NCBI GenBank assembly: GCA_028532985.1
Contig: JANCIK010000002.1
Coordinates: 4,216,001 to 4,280,000 of the forward strand
Length of the DNA stretch: 64,000 nt
Source of the DNA: Stropharia rugosoannulata
Taxonomy: Eukaryota; Basidiomycota; Agaricomycetes; Agaricales; Strophariaceae
Direction: 5' to 3'
Position 1 is the stretch's first letter; every line of letters starts with the position of its first letter. The notes below the pieces were generated by a model that ran no database searches, had not been told where the DNA came from, and saw nothing but the letters and a program-made list of their open reading frames with translations. The translations under genes and the position numbers were made by a program. Below are positions 42,988-54,535 of the stretch, piece by piece.

Positions 42988-43967
42988 ACTCCTCCTCACT
43001 GCCTAATAAAAGAAGGTAGGTACATACACTAACTTCCGAATAATCACGCGAAGAAACGTACAAGTTGTTTCGGTTCTGCCAACTGCCATGATCCATCGAA
43101 GGCGGTCCAGGGAAGAGTTCTGATTGAGTTCTGAGCAAGTTCTGAGTGACCAAATTACAGGAATTGCATACTATAAATGGATCGCCAACGCCCAAATTGC
43201 GTTTCCGACACGGTATATTGCGACCAGGACGTGTAGCCGTCCCACTGTGCAGCCCCGCCAATATCAAGTGCATTGTACTCGCGATCATCCCCATCACTTA
43301 CTGCCACTGGCACGGCAACTGAGATCGAACGACGAGTCTGGAAGTGACACGGCAGATGGTGCCGCTTGTGAGATACATCCCTCGATTCCCCCCGAGAAGT
43401 TGACGCTTTTCCTTCACCCTAAAAGTAGAAAAACCAATGTCTAAAAAAAACTATAAACTATAAAACTCAATTGTATTCAACTTTTCAAGTTTTTCTTACG
43501 TAGTTTTGAGTATTACACCGAGAAAGTTCAACCTCCCCGAGTGATTCAGGGAGCCGCTTCAAGTTCACCCCATATTCGACTAATCCGACAGAGGGAGAGG
43601 GAGGTGCCCAATCCTTCAATCATGACAAAAGTACAGGATCAAGTAGACGCAGATGGGTCGGGTGGGGTATATATATATGCGACAGAGATCAGCACTGTAA
43701 CGGCAATATGACAGAGATAGGTCCGTAATTACCAAACTTGAAGGGTTGCTTTGCTCAGCTCTTCCACGCGTTCGCCACATCACATACATACAAGAATAGC
43801 CGCCAGTGCTATCCAAATCATCTGTTGTGCCGTTACACGATGTGCGCGTTCGGTACAGGCCTTTCAAGCAGACATTATCAGTAATCTGGATCATAAAATT
43901 TTAGGATGGTATATTTACTTTGACTGTATCAATCAGATAGGCGTAAGTCCCGCCGCGATGTGGCTCA

Positions 43968-43983
43968 CATAATATATATAAAA
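43968..43983 (+). promoter_or_regulatory. TATA box of membrane paralogue 2
   Basis: ATATATATAAAAAGAG at about 43970-43985 is a strong TATA element, about 30 bases before the likely transcription start. The start codon used (44180) lies past a GTACGT..AACAG intron in the leader (about 44104-44163). Confidence 0.65.
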
Positions 43984-44179
43984 AGAGGCGTTGTGGACTC
44001 AGTATTCAGCTAGCATCTGTTAGTCCCCAGTTTCCTACTCGTCCTGAGCTGGTATTCTACGCGGTTCTTGCCATTGTGGCCCGTGGACAACGCGTTATTC
44101 GTAGTACGTTTGCATATATGAAATTGTACAGATGGATGGCTGATCATGGTATTGTGATTAACAGGAATACTACCTGATA

Positions 44180-45112
44180 ATGGCAAACCGTTCTTCAGGG
44201 ACAATAGTTCGCCGGTTAACGCTGTCGAACGCGACTTCGTCAGACCCGCAAATACCATCCAGTCCTACACTGAGTTTTTCAGTATTACTATTATCACTAT
44301 CTCCGTTAGAGCCTTTCCCGCCCACCACATTTTCAATTGAACAAACGCCACAACAGACATCATTGAGTTCGGAGAAATCTGAATTAACAAGTTTAGGACT
44401 GTCTGATACTACAACTTCAACGCCTCAAATTTTTTCCGTGGTTTCACTAACAGGACCGGTTTTTCCCCCAACAACCAGCACCTCAGCACCCGGGCTTGTC
44501 ACACCCGGGCCTGTCCTCTCAGCACCTATTATCCCAGCAACTACGCCAGTGAGTTCTGGCACACCAACAAGCCAACAAACATCCGGTATAGCTCTTCCAT
44601 CAAGTCCTTTATCTAAACCGACCGCGAATCGTTCCTCTCCTGCGGTCAATACCATCGGCATTCTAGCAGGAGGCCTTTGCTCTGGGTTGGTTGTTCTCAT
44701 CTTTATAGTCTGCGCTATAATATACTATAGGCGACGCAAACACGCGCCGGAAGTGAAAAGTTACCCATTCGTCATGGTCCCGCAACATTCAATTTCAAGC
44801 ACGCCGTACATGTTCATGAAAGGCCATACTACTACCCCTCCTAACCGCAACACTTTTATCACCAGGAAATCAGAAGCAGCAAGCACCAGCACCAGCCCGC
44901 ACGAAAGCACAGGCCCGTCTTACTACGCACAGACGCAAAGGTCTGTGGGCACCTCAGAAGCTGCTCGGATCGATGAAGAAATCGGGGGCTTGCGCAGGCA
45001 GGTTGCGACGTTAACACACCTGTTCCACACGGTTGTTGGAGCATCCATTCCGCGCCCTGCAAGTAGTGCCACTACCTTAGATCTGCCCCCGCAGTATCCG
45101 TCAGACTCGTAG
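44180..45112 (+). CDS. Single-pass membrane protein (paralogue 2)
   Basis: ORF of 310 residues. A Thr/Ser/Pro-rich N-terminal half lies before one transmembrane helix (AGGLCSGLVVLIFIVCAIIY) and basic YRRRKH. The tail shares RSVGTSEAARIDEEIGGLRR, RPASSATTLDLPPQYPSDS and the THLFH segment with paralogues 1 and 3. Part of the juxtamembrane block seen in the other two (PFNLTPPENPSTPHVKGH) is reduced here to a short version with KGHTTTPP. No clear signal peptide starts at this ATG, so an upstream coding exon may be missing or it may be an N-in protein. The upstream leader and TATA box support transcription. Its 3' flank resembles that of paralogue 3, consistent with tandem duplication. Confidence 0.78.
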   Translation: MANRSSGTIVRRLTLSNATSSDPQIPSSPTLSFSVLLLSLSPLEPFPPTTFSIEQTPQQTSLSSEKSELTSLGLSDTTTSTPQIFSVVSLTGPVFPPTTSTSAPGLVTPGPVLSAPIIPATTPVSSGTPTSQQTSGIALPSSPLSKPTANRSSPAVNTIGILAGGLCSGLVVLIFIVCAIIYYRRRKHAPEVKSYPFVMVPQHSISSTPYMFMKGHTTTPPNRNTFITRKSEAASTSTSPHESTGPSYYAQTQRSVGTSEAARIDEEIGGLRRQVATLTHLFHTVVGASIPRPASSATTLDLPPQYPSDS

Positions 45113-46617
45113 TATATGGTCCAGTGCTCCGTTGTATATATCCGGTGACTCAGTTGTACGATAGTTGATGGACAAATGTAGAAACACTCGGACAAGGCCA
45201 TCATCAGCTCACCCATAAAGGTGACCTTAACTCAAAGCCCGGGCTGCCCCCATAGGCAATTTGCGCGTATTATATGTACGTCTGAACGTATCCACCGGCC
45301 ACCATTTCTATGTTTTGAGTTTAAAAATACTAAAGACCAGCTTCGGGAGTTCACCAGAGTTACTTATCAGAGGTCCTTTGGCGCGACTGTCCACATCAGA
45401 TGCATGCTTCTCAGTCAAATCCTCGAGTCAAAGCGCGAATGGGACGCGTACTGTGAGACAAGTGACCGCGTTTTAGCGAAGCGTGCCGATAATTGCTACT
45501 GATCTGATTATAACCAGGCCGCATTCAAGTGCATTTGCAACAATACAACCTGTAACGCGTCGAGTCGGGCCCACTTACATACATACACACATACCAATAC
45601 CTTGAAGCCCTTGTCTCTGTTTTCTCTGTTTATTCAGAAAAAAAAATCCCGGCCAAAAAAAGACGCGGTCGAGCATGGGACTCGGAGCCCCTTGCAGGTC
45701 TCTCATCTTGTTTTCTCCATCTCAATTTGACAAATCTATCACTATTCTGCCTTTTGTTTCCGATATTAAGCTGACCGCTGTACCAGATCATCAAGGCAAT
45801 AATCCCTTTCCGCAATGCCACCAGCAAGGGCTGCAAGGCGTGCATGTATTATGTAAAGGACTTGATTTGCATCATGATCTGCACATCAAATCTTTCCCAG
45901 TCATCGAATCAGCCTGCAGCAAAGTCCCAGTCGCCCATTTTATATGATACCACACGTATACTACACTGCACTCTCGATTTGAAGGCGCTGCTGTACAGAC
46001 TTTTGTGTCCGATGGCATGTACTAGGTCGGCATTGTTACACCAGCTAGAGTTGAACAACTCATCCGTCGCGATGCTGTGTGATTTGCTGCTTCCGAGTAG
46101 GCATGTCAAGCTAAATTTATCAGTCATTTTGATCATGAAACTTTTAATTGGTATACTTACTTATCTACTGCATACTTTGCAGTGCTCAAATATGTGGGTG
46201 GACAGGGCGTCACTCGTATTGCAAAGGTAGACTTACACGTAAAATATAGAACGACGTTCATACATTGCAGTCTCGAATGCTCTGAGATGTAGGTCGATAT
46301 CGTTACACAGAGCAGCGAAAGTTGACCACCCCATCCGTTGTGATGTTGTGTGATTTTCCCGTTCGGAACAGGTCTATCAGATGGGTGCTAACTTATAGAA
46401 AAGAGGCTCTGTTCTCTCAGGCAGTATCTTCTGATCCCCATTTCTTTCTGGTGTGGAACTGGTATTCGACACGGTGCTTGACGTTGCGGGTAGATAGAGC
46501 GTCATTCATATTGTAAACTATTGCAAAGGTACGTTTACTTGTACTTACAGTAGATGGAAAGTTGATTCTGATCTCAGTATTAATGATTAAAAGAGTATAA
46601 CAAACTCTACCTTAGTA
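45113..46617. other. Spacer with duplicated 5' modules and a dispersed repeat
   Basis: Holds two further copies of the leader seen before paralogue 2: about 46050-46250 and 46330-46550. Both contain CAATTGG/GGTATA-like and GGTCTATCAG-like words and end near a GCAAAGGTA splice-like site. A block at 45430-45560 matches the reverse strand of 13780-13960. A forward ORF at 45675-45947 has no motif. Confidence 0.55.
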
Positions 46618-47643
46618 ATGGTAGAACTTCGGCCCTCAATCGAACCAAACATATCCGAACTGGACTTGTTACCGAAGTTACTGTTCCCAGAAGGTCTTTT
46701 AACAGCAAAGAGTGCGAGTCTTAGCACTAATACAGTAAATTCCGGTACAGTGACAGACTATAGCCTTATAGCTTCATTCCTAATAGCACTTTTAGCTCCT
46801 ATTTCCATAGCCAGTGGGACATCTTCATCGTCTTCAATACCACCTACTAGTACTCCTTCTTCTCCGTCTACGCTTAAGCCAATGTCTACTGATATTAATA
46901 CTCTACATACACCTATGCGTACTTCTATTGCTCCTGACACACCTTCTCTTCCAGCGTCAAGTACTACAATTCCAACAATACATGCCACTCCGATAACAAG
47001 TACTCTATCCAATTCAGCTTCGACAAAGTCCTCTCCAGTCAATATTGGCGTCCTAGCAGGCGGCCTTTGTTCAGGGTTGTTCGTCCTCCTCGCTATATCC
47101 ACCGCAATAATATACTATAGGCGACGCAAACAAACCTTGCGCAGACCGCGATTGGTACAGGAAGTGAAAAGCTCCCCGTTCAACTTGACCCCCCCGGAAA
47201 ATCCAAGCACACCGCACGTGAAAGGCCACACCGCTCCTATATTACCCAACTCCGGCCTACCCATGGACCCACACAATGAAATTACGGAACACCGTACAGA
47301 CACAGACACCGAATATTCTAGTACCACGCTTGTGCCCGAAAAATCAGAAGCACCAAGCGCCATCGCCAACGATAGCCTCGCAGACGTCAACGACAGTGCC
47401 AATACCTACGACAGCGCCAATGCCTACAACAGCGCCAATGCCAACGACAGCTCAAGTCCGTACACACAGCCGCCCAGGTCTGTGGGCACCTCAGAGCTTG
47501 CTGCTCGGCTCGACGAAGAGATAGGCGGCCTGAGAAGACAGCTTGAGATGCTCACACACCTAGTCCACACGAATGTTGCGCGCCCTGCGAGCAGTGTTAC
47601 TACCTTAGATCTGCCCCCGCAGTATCCATCGGACTCGTCGTAG
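46618..47643 (+). CDS. Single-pass membrane protein (paralogue 3)
   Basis: ORF of 341 residues. A hydrophobic stretch SLIASFLIALLAPISIASG lies at about residues 63-81, followed by Thr/Ser/Pro-rich sequence and one transmembrane helix (AGGLCSGLFVLLAISTAIIY) with YRRRKQ. The tail keeps SSPFNLTPPENPSTPHVKGH and RSVGTSELAARLDEEIGGL, then TTLDLPPQYPSDSS. It has a unique repeat of about five NDS/YDS/AN units (DSANTYDSANAYNSANANDS). It is closer to paralogue 1 than to paralogue 2 in the tail. An internal start close to the hydrophobic stretch would give a typical signal peptide, so the 62 residues before it may be leader sequence. Confidence 0.78.
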   Translation: MVELRPSIEPNISELDLLPKLLFPEGLLTAKSASLSTNTVNSGTVTDYSLIASFLIALLAPISIASGTSSSSSIPPTSTPSSPSTLKPMSTDINTLHTPMRTSIAPDTPSLPASSTTIPTIHATPITSTLSNSASTKSSPVNIGVLAGGLCSGLFVLLAISTAIIYYRRRKQTLRRPRLVQEVKSSPFNLTPPENPSTPHVKGHTAPILPNSGLPMDPHNEITEHRTDTDTEYSSTTLVPEKSEAPSAIANDSLADVNDSANTYDSANAYNSANANDSSSPYTQPPRSVGTSELAARLDEEIGGLRRQLEMLTHLVHTNVARPASSVTTLDLPPQYPSDSS

Positions 47644-50416
47644 ATGGATGTTGATGTTAATGTCAATGATCCGTTGTAGAATATACCCAGTGACGGTGAC
47701 TCTGTTGTATTCGGATAATCAGTAGGTCTTTGTCAGTATTGTATTTGCTTACCCACTGGCCACCATTCAAATTCTGTGTTTTTCATTATAAAAATATTAC
47801 GGTTCAAGCTGAAGCGGTATACTCTACTGATATCTCGTGTGAGGGACTATAATGTACCGTTTAGGACGGTTCGTCCATTGCTCCTGGTCGCTAGTAAGTA
47901 TCTCACTCACTCTTCCCTTGCGGCTTCAGTAAATCAATCCCCGCCCTGCCTCGCTCAGATTGCGTCGTACCGCCGTACGGCTAAGTTACCTACCGCTCTT
48001 CGTCTCTTTATACCTTACACATTGCCTGCACCATAGGAGTATCTTATATGATAGCGGCGCCTAGCTATCAGACATGTCACATCACCGACTGTGCTGCTCG
48101 CGCGCCGCAAAGTGTGCAAGTTATGGTATCTAACGATAAAGGCGTAGGTAGGCGCACTCTTGAAATACTGTGCCGACGTTCAACTGTACCTGTAGCAAGG
48201 CGCCTCTCCACGGATGGGCGTGCGAGGTTTTCGATGATAGTATTTCTTGGTGCATTACACAAGTTGAATTTGTGATTGAGGACGGGACGTGGAGGCTGCG
48301 CAGTATGGCGGTCCATGTGTACTTTTATTCCGAGTCCGAGTGTTTAAGTACGCCCAGACCCCACACTTAGTCACCCACCCACCCCTCCGCCCACGAGCCA
48401 CTAGTCTTTACTCTTTTTCAATCTTTCTAATAAATGGCATGTGGTACCGCAGCGAGACAGGCGCGCGTCTTTCTCCCTAGCCCCCTAGCCCCCACGCACA
48501 CAGGCGCTGGCGGGGCTGGCGTCGCTGGCGTTTGTCTCCGCTGCTCCATCAGCTTCACCTTCAGCTTCGAGGTCCTGGCAGATGCGTTCACGTTTTCGTC
48601 TGCGGGACGCGCGCTCGATACCTCCGATCTGATCGGCAGCTCCAGTAAAGCTGTTTGTAGCACTCTAGTAGAGTCTAACCTATTACTAACCTACTTAGAG
48701 GCTATGTACTGTACTATGAAAAGCGCGAAATGTACTGCACCCCAGATCTGCAGTCTGCATCGTGCAACTTGAAGTCAGCTCAACTCGAGCTGACGAGCTC
48801 GATGTATAATGCATAACTAGTGAGTCATATACATACATAGTAATACACATACCCAATGAGTCTTATACACTCAAATCACCTCAAATCATCTCACCTCAAA
48901 TCAAATCACCTCAAATCATATCACATAAAATCATATCACATAAAATCACATCAAATCACCTCACCTCACCTCACAGAACTTAAACACACCCACTTCACTT
49001 CACTCCATACAGAGTACCCACATCCACCAAATCCTACTTATGTACACACACACCCAACCTACTTTACATAACATATCACCGCATAAAATATATCACCGCA
49101 TAAAAGGGTTTGAGAAAGTCAAACTCTGCTTCAACTCAAATGCAAAGTCGACAAGATTACCAAAATCGATCCTTCCAATCCTTCCAATCCAGACCAACGT
49201 ACAAGCCTGTAACCTGCCTTCCTAATTCGATGATTTAAGCTTTAAAGGCCAAGAAGCTCCCAATTCCAATTCCAACTCTCATTATCAAAGTACATTAGGC
49301 TAACAGAACTTTGCTCAAGACTAACCATCGTACTTAGATACTGAAATAAAAGCCATGTGTGTGAAATATTTAATTCGCGACTTCACATTCCTACCTGAGC
49401 CCTTCCTCGATTAAGATTATATCTAGTATAGTGCAACCATTGCCCGTACTGTACTTACGAACTTGGCTCAACGATCGACGATCAAAATTGACAGTGGATA
49501 ACTTACTGTACTTACAACTTGGCTCAACGATCAACGATCAAATTCAATATGGTAAACTGGAATCAGACCGGCGTGTAAAAAACATCGGTGAAAAGAAAAG
49601 AAAAACATGAAAAGGGCTAGTACTTCGACTTTATTTATTACATTGCACGATATATATTCCATATCACCACCGCATAAGCATAAAATAAATAACAAAAAGC
49701 TCGAATGATATTCACATGTAAGGTCGTTAGTTACGTAGTAGGTGCTAGGTCCTACTAACAACCAACTAACAACTAACTAACGACCGACTAAAAGATACTG
49801 ATTCCTATAAGTAGTGTAGAGTTATTTATGGCAGGGGGCGCTGTGGCTGAGGCGTAAGGTAGGTGGTACAGACAGAGAAAGAGATGGAGAAAGAGACAAG
49901 TGGGTGGGCTAGCTACCGCTGGGCTGCAGGGCGTGCGGCAGGGCAGGGGTGCTAGATATAGTGTGGACAGGGATTAGGATATGAGTGTGCTGAGACTTTG
50001 TGAGGAAAGAGAAAGAAAAGGGAAACATAGCAGGAGAGCAGGAGGTTGTAGTGAAGGAATAGAATAGAATGGAATAGAAGAGGAGAGAACAGAATAGAAG
50101 AGGAGAATAGAAGTGAGGAGAAGAGAGAAAAGAAGAGATGCATAGGACATGTGCGATAGATCGATAGATAGGTAGGTAGATAATAGGCGCGCGTAGTTTA
50201 CATGATACAGATCGATAGTGGCGAGACGTGCGAGAGGATAGGAATGTGCGGAGCAGCATACAGAGAGAGAGAGGGATGAGGATGATTTAGGATGATTGGA
50301 GAAAATGAAAGAAAACGAAATAGACCAAACCCGAACCAAAACCAAAAAGAACAGGATACGACATAGCTGGCAGAACACAGCCCCTCCCCCCCTAACAAGA
50401 CAAAAAACACAGGAGC
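47644..50416. other. Intergenic, low-complexity
   Basis: The left end is the 3' region of paralogue 3. A TCAAATCACC-type repeat lies at 48871-48974, and purine-rich AGAATAGAA/GAGGAGAA tracts at about 50040-50140 belong to the presumed 3' UTR of the zinc-finger gene. ORFs at 48434-48772 (+) and 48427-48663 (-) overlap each other and have no motif. Otherwise nothing is recognised. Confidence 0.45.
48871..48974 (+). repeat. TCAAATCACC minisatellite
   Basis: About ten imperfect copies of TCAAATCA(CC/TA) and ATCACATAAA over 104 bp, then TCACCTCACC. Confidence 0.8.
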
Positions 50417-52192
50417 CTACACGAGCGCACCAACGCCCTTCCTCAGCCCCCCATCGCTCTTCCACGCACCGTGCCCGAGACCCATACCCTGGTACCCGTA
50501 CGAGTCGCTGGTCATCGGCTGTGGGTGGTGCATGTAGCTGTTTCCTGCTCCCAATCCTGCTCCCAATCCCGCTCCAGGTCCCGAACCCGAACCCGATCCT
50601 AATCCGGATCCCGCGCCACCGCCACCGCCGTGCAGGGAGAGGTTGACCCGCTCGTCGCGGTGCCGGATGACGCGCACGTCTTGGATCGGCGCGAGGATTG
50701 GAGGAGGGCTCTCGAATCGGGCTGTGAGAGAGGAGGGGTAGGATGTGTATTGGGTTTGCTGGTGTTGGTGGCTTTGTTGGTGCTGGGCCTGTTGGTGTTG
50801 GTGTTGTTGCGCCTGCTGGTGCTGGTGTTGGTGCTGGGCCTGTTGGTTTTGGTGGTGTTGGGTTTGTTGGTTTTGGTGCTGCTGTTGTTGTTGGTGGTGG
50901 TGGTGGGCTTGGGCTTGGTGGTGCTGTTGTTGTTGATGGTGGTGGTGCTGTTGAGAAAGATGAGACTGCTGGTGCCCCATGCTGAGCGTGCCAGACTGGT
51001 GATACGCAGCACTCTCATCGTGGAATACAGGATAAGTCGGCGTCGACGGGCCTGAATTGTGCGACGACGCAGAAGCGGGCGAGCCGGGTGCTGTGCCCTG
51101 CTGGCTCTGACTCTGCCCCTGAGAACCATACGACGTCTGTGGATGCGAGATGTGCGAGATCGAATGCCGGGATGAGATCGATTGAGGAGAGGGGCCTCGT
51201 TGTTGTTGTTGTTGTTGTTGTTGCATGACATACCCCCCGGCATCCTGTGCGCCGCCGTACGAGCTCCCGACGTAATGGAACCCACCAGCGCTGGTGCTCC
51301 CCTGCGCCTGCGCCTGCTGGTCTTGGTACGCACCCGCACCCGCACCGGCGCGGTACGAAGCGTACCCCTGCCCGCCCGCGCCCTGCGCGAGGAGGTGGTG
51401 CGGGGCGGTATACCCCGTGTCAGGCGAGGAGTGCGCAGAGCCGCGGTCCGACGCAGAGGAGAGCGAGAGCGGGAGGGTGGCGGTTGCAGGGAGGGTCGCG
51501 TGCGCGAGCGGCGGGGGCGAGTCGGGCGGGGTAGAGTGGTGGCTGTATAACCGCGCTTGCTCCAGCGGGGGCGGGGACGAGGGCGCGTCGAGGATTGGAG
51601 AGGGGGCGGTGGGTGCTGCCGCTGCCGCGGCGGAGGCACCGGCACTGGAAGCGGCTGCTTTGCGCGCGCCGCGCCCGCCGGTTGTGCGCGCTGAGCTGCG
51701 CCGCGAGCCCGGGGAGAGGTGGATGCGGTAACTACGTAGGAAGTAGTGATCAGCACGGGGGGTCGTCTGGGTAAAAGAAGAGTAGACATACTGTTGCTGG
51801 AGGTTATCCTGGCGCGAGCAGCGCGTCTCGCAGCCGGGGAAGGGGCACTTGTGGTTGCGCTCGCCGGTGTGAACGCGGGAGTGGCGGGCGAGGTGGCCGC
51901 TGGTTGTGAATGCGCGGTCGCAGACTGAGCAGACGTGCTTTTTCTTGCCGGCGGGTGGGGCAGTTGCGCCAGGGGAGGGGGTGCTGGCAGCAGTGTACTG
52001 GGAGGCGGAGGCGGGGGAGAGGGGCGGGGACATGGATGAGGCGGACTGGGAGTCGTTGAGGTAGTGTGCGCCTGTGAACTGGGAGTGGTAGAGGTTGTGC
52101 TGGCGCTGGCTCAGGTAGGACTCTGCGCGGGGCATGGCTACGGCAGGAGAGGAAAAGTAGGGGCGGCGGTGTGGTTTAGTAAGAGCGAACAA
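50417..52192 (-). CDS. NRG1-like C2H2 zinc-finger transcription factor
   Basis: DNA-binding regulator with two C2H2 fingers near the N-terminus: CSVCDRAFTTSGHLARHSRV and CPFPGCETRCSRQDNLQQ followed by HYRIH. This pair (FTTSGHLARH, SRxDN, HYRxH) is the hallmark of Nrg1-type repressors. A 60-nt intron (51732-51791) with no frame effect must be removed to complete the second finger; unspliced, the frame is 591 codons, spliced 571. The start is either 52192 or the internal ATG at 52135 (MPRAESYLSQ), which suits the family better. The rest is disordered: Ser/Pro/Ala-rich, then a Gln/His tract at about 50745-50960. Usual family roles are glucose, stress and filamentation repression; the target here is unknown. 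Confidence 0.88.
   Translation of the reverse strand: MFALTKPHRRPYFSSPAVAMPRAESYLSQRQHNLYHSQFTGAHYLNDSQSASSMSPPLSPASASQYTAASTPSPGATAPPAGKKKHVCSVCDRAFTTSGHLARHSRVHTGERNHKCPFPGCETRCSRQDNLQQQYVYSSFTQTTPRADHYFLRSYRIHLSPGSRRSSARTTGGRGARKAAASSAGASAAAAAAPTAPSPILDAPSSPPPLEQARLYSHHSTPPDSPPPLAHATLPATATLPLSLSSASDRGSAHSSPDTGYTAPHHLLAQGAGGQGYASYRAGAGAGAYQDQQAQAQGSTSAGGFHYVGSSYGGAQDAGGYVMQQQQQQQQRGPSPQSISSRHSISHISHPQTSYGSQGQSQSQQGTAPGSPASASSHNSGPSTPTYPVFHDESAAYHQSGTLSMGHQQSHLSQQHHHHQQQQHHQAQAHHHHQQQQQHQNQQTQHHQNQQAQHQHQHQQAQQHQHQQAQHQQSHQHQQTQYTSYPSSLTARFESPPPILAPIQDVRVIRHRDERVNLSLHGGGGGAGSGLGSGSGSGPGAGLGAGLGAGNSYMHHPQPMTSDSYGYQGMGLGHGAWKSDGGLRKGVGALV
50745..50960 (-). repeat. CAG/CAC tract coding Gln/His repeats
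   Basis: In-frame tract coding runs of Q and H (HQNQQTQHHQNQQAQ and similar) inside the zinc-finger gene. It is length-variable in principle and likely an activation or aggregation-prone segment. Confidence 0.8.
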
Positions 52193-54389
52193 GTATGAAA
52201 TATAAACCCACTCTCTTCTTGGCGCATGTCAGATCAAATCTCATCGAGATTGGCCGGACCAAATCACCGTGTTTAGACTTGCCCCCATTTCGGGAACATA
52301 CAACAAATCAACAAAATAAAATATATGCCGTGTTTGGTCCCCATCCGTGTCCATCGAAGTCTCCAAATCCGGGCACGTGGTAACCGCCCTCTCTTGTATT
52401 TTCTGCGCTGCACAATGCCCTTTCCCCACTCCTTATCCGTCCTCCATCATTTCTTCATTCCACGTAATCTGCCTGCTCACAGCGCGACCACCGCCATGCA
52501 AATCCAACACAGCGCGCAATCCCGACATATCCTCACCCCCTCCCCATTCCCCATCCGTTTTAGCCCCCAATTAGCACGGCCCCTGTCCCGTGATCTCTGA
52601 TACGCACTCTTCTGCACGCCGCCAGATCCATTCCCCATCCCATCATCTCCCCACCCAAATCTATACTTATCTATCACAATATCCCATCCCCTTCCAGCCC
52701 ACTCACTCACAATAGCTCTATCTATGTAGATGCCCGCCAAATATATAGATATCCGTCTTCATACCCACAGACAGCCTGCGAACTCCGATCTAAACCTCCT
52801 CCTCCTGCCCACTTACTCTTCCCTCGCCGTAAATTAAGTAGCTGATAGCTGATACACTCCCGCACCGTCGTCGTCAACACCGCTTACCTGACTTACCGTG
52901 CAGGGTCCATTCCGCGGCACCGACGCAGACGCAGGTCACGATACCTTCCCGTCGAGCTCCAATATGTATGTATGTACACCACCACCGACACCAGACCAAG
53001 ACCAAGACCCAGCGCCGTGCCAGCACAGACAGCGGCGCTCGTCGCTACCCAACCACTTATGTACATACACTACTTCAATGGCGCATCTTACGCGATCCCA
53101 CCCACCCCGCCCAGCGCACCCGGCGCTTGGGATCGCTCCCGTCGCGCGATGGATATGATTCGCTCGCTCGCGATGGTATGATAGTGTTGCGTTTGGGGGC
53201 TGGGGTGGCGCATCAGATTCAGACTCGTACATAAGCATAAGCATAAACAGAAGCAGAAGCGGAAGAGTTTGGCGGAGAGGGGCCCGGTGACCGGCCGCTC
53301 GCCCCGCGCGCCAGACACTGCACTGCCTCGCTGCTCGCTCTACGACTTATACAGTATGCATCGTTACGCGTATGTACCGCATCCGGTGCATTGGTACGCG
53401 CTACTTACTAACTTACTTACTCATTCATTCTTTGCCATTGCTATTGCCATTGCTATTGCCAGCGCGTGTTACTGTTAGAGCGTTGTTTATTCCTCATCTC
53501 GTAGAGGCTTGGAAAATAGGTATTGGAATGATGTATTGTATTCGTATGAAGTTCCATATATCCACCCCCGAACACCCAAACCCCCACCGCCAGACCAGCA
53601 GACCAGCAGACCACCGCCATCAGACCAGCAGACGATCTGAGAAAATAAAGACCCCGCACCCGACCCGAAATACTCGGGTGCCTCCTTAGGCCTTAGCCTC
53701 CAGAGGGGGATCTGACAGACAGGATGACACAGGACACGGGACACGGGACATGGACATGGACATGGACAGCCAACGTTGGCCGTTGGCCGTTGTCAGGCCC
53801 GCTATCTGTATGTATGTGTTGTATCGGTCGTATCTATCTGTTACAGTATGTATGTATAATGTATGTATAATGTATGTATAATGGTTAACGTTTAATGTAT
53901 AATGTATCCGTGCTCTATGTATCAGGAGCCACTCCACTCCAACGCAATGTAATACATTTTCTTTCATATATCTATGTATACACTGTACTCCAGCCAACCA
54001 AATGGATTTCCTTTGCAAGGTAAAACGTCGCGGAGGGGGATGGTTGGTTAGTCATATGGGGGAGGGGGTGGTTAGTTATATGGGGAGGGGGTGGTTATAT
54101 GGGGCGGGATTGTTATATGGATATATGGGGGCGGGACCTATATATTCATTTCCTCAGTTCAGTCTCGTCAGCCTCGTCAGATGTTGCTCTACCGCTGGAG
54201 TCTGGAGTCTGGACTTGTCCGCGTCGGAGTCGGAGGCAGAGTCGGGGTGGGGTCGGAGACTCGGAGACTCGGAGGCGGAGGCGGGGGAGACTGGGGGACT
54301 AGGAAGGCGTATCGGTCGGTCTCTGTACCGGACAATACATAGCACATGCCCTCCCTCCCTCCCGAGAGACGATCAGACTGGACACCGTA

Positions 54390-54419
54390 TTTTAGTTTTA
54401 GTTTTAGTTTTAGTTTTAG
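54390..54419 (+). repeat. TTTTAG hexamer repeat
   Basis: Five exact copies of TTTTAG. It resembles a telomere-type unit but is not TTAGGG, and it lies inside low-complexity DNA. Confidence 0.85.
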
Positions 54420-54445
54420 TGACTACGTACGTACGTACACCGTTT

Positions 54446-54535
54446 ACCAAAGAAACTACCATTTATTACCAAAGAAACATCATTTATTACCAAAGAAACA
54501 CCATTTATATTACCGGTACCAGAGAAAACCATTTA
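54446..54535 (+). repeat. 22-bp tandem repeat ACCAAAGAAACACCATTTAT
   Basis: Three close copies (54446, 54468, 54489) and one decayed copy after 54518. Confidence 0.8.

Larger units (their letters stand above)
42335..44179. other. Divergent intergenic region
   Basis: Contains the PP4 promoter (reverse), the GTCGTG microsatellite, an orphan coding fragment at 42751-42987 and the 5' module of membrane paralogue 2 (about 43800-44110). Between 43000 and 43600 nothing was recognised. Confidence 0.5.

Noticed and set aside
45640..45720. Reverse-strand tRNA-like sequence before a T run
   Set aside because: No cloverleaf can be formed; the apparent T-arm lacks the TTC loop and there is no anticodon arm.
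50599..51789. 396-codon reverse ORF overlapping the zinc-finger gene
   Set aside because: A shadow frame of the G/C-rich and CAG-rich coding sequence; it is Arg/Pro/Thr-rich with no motif, whereas the other frame holds the zinc fingers.
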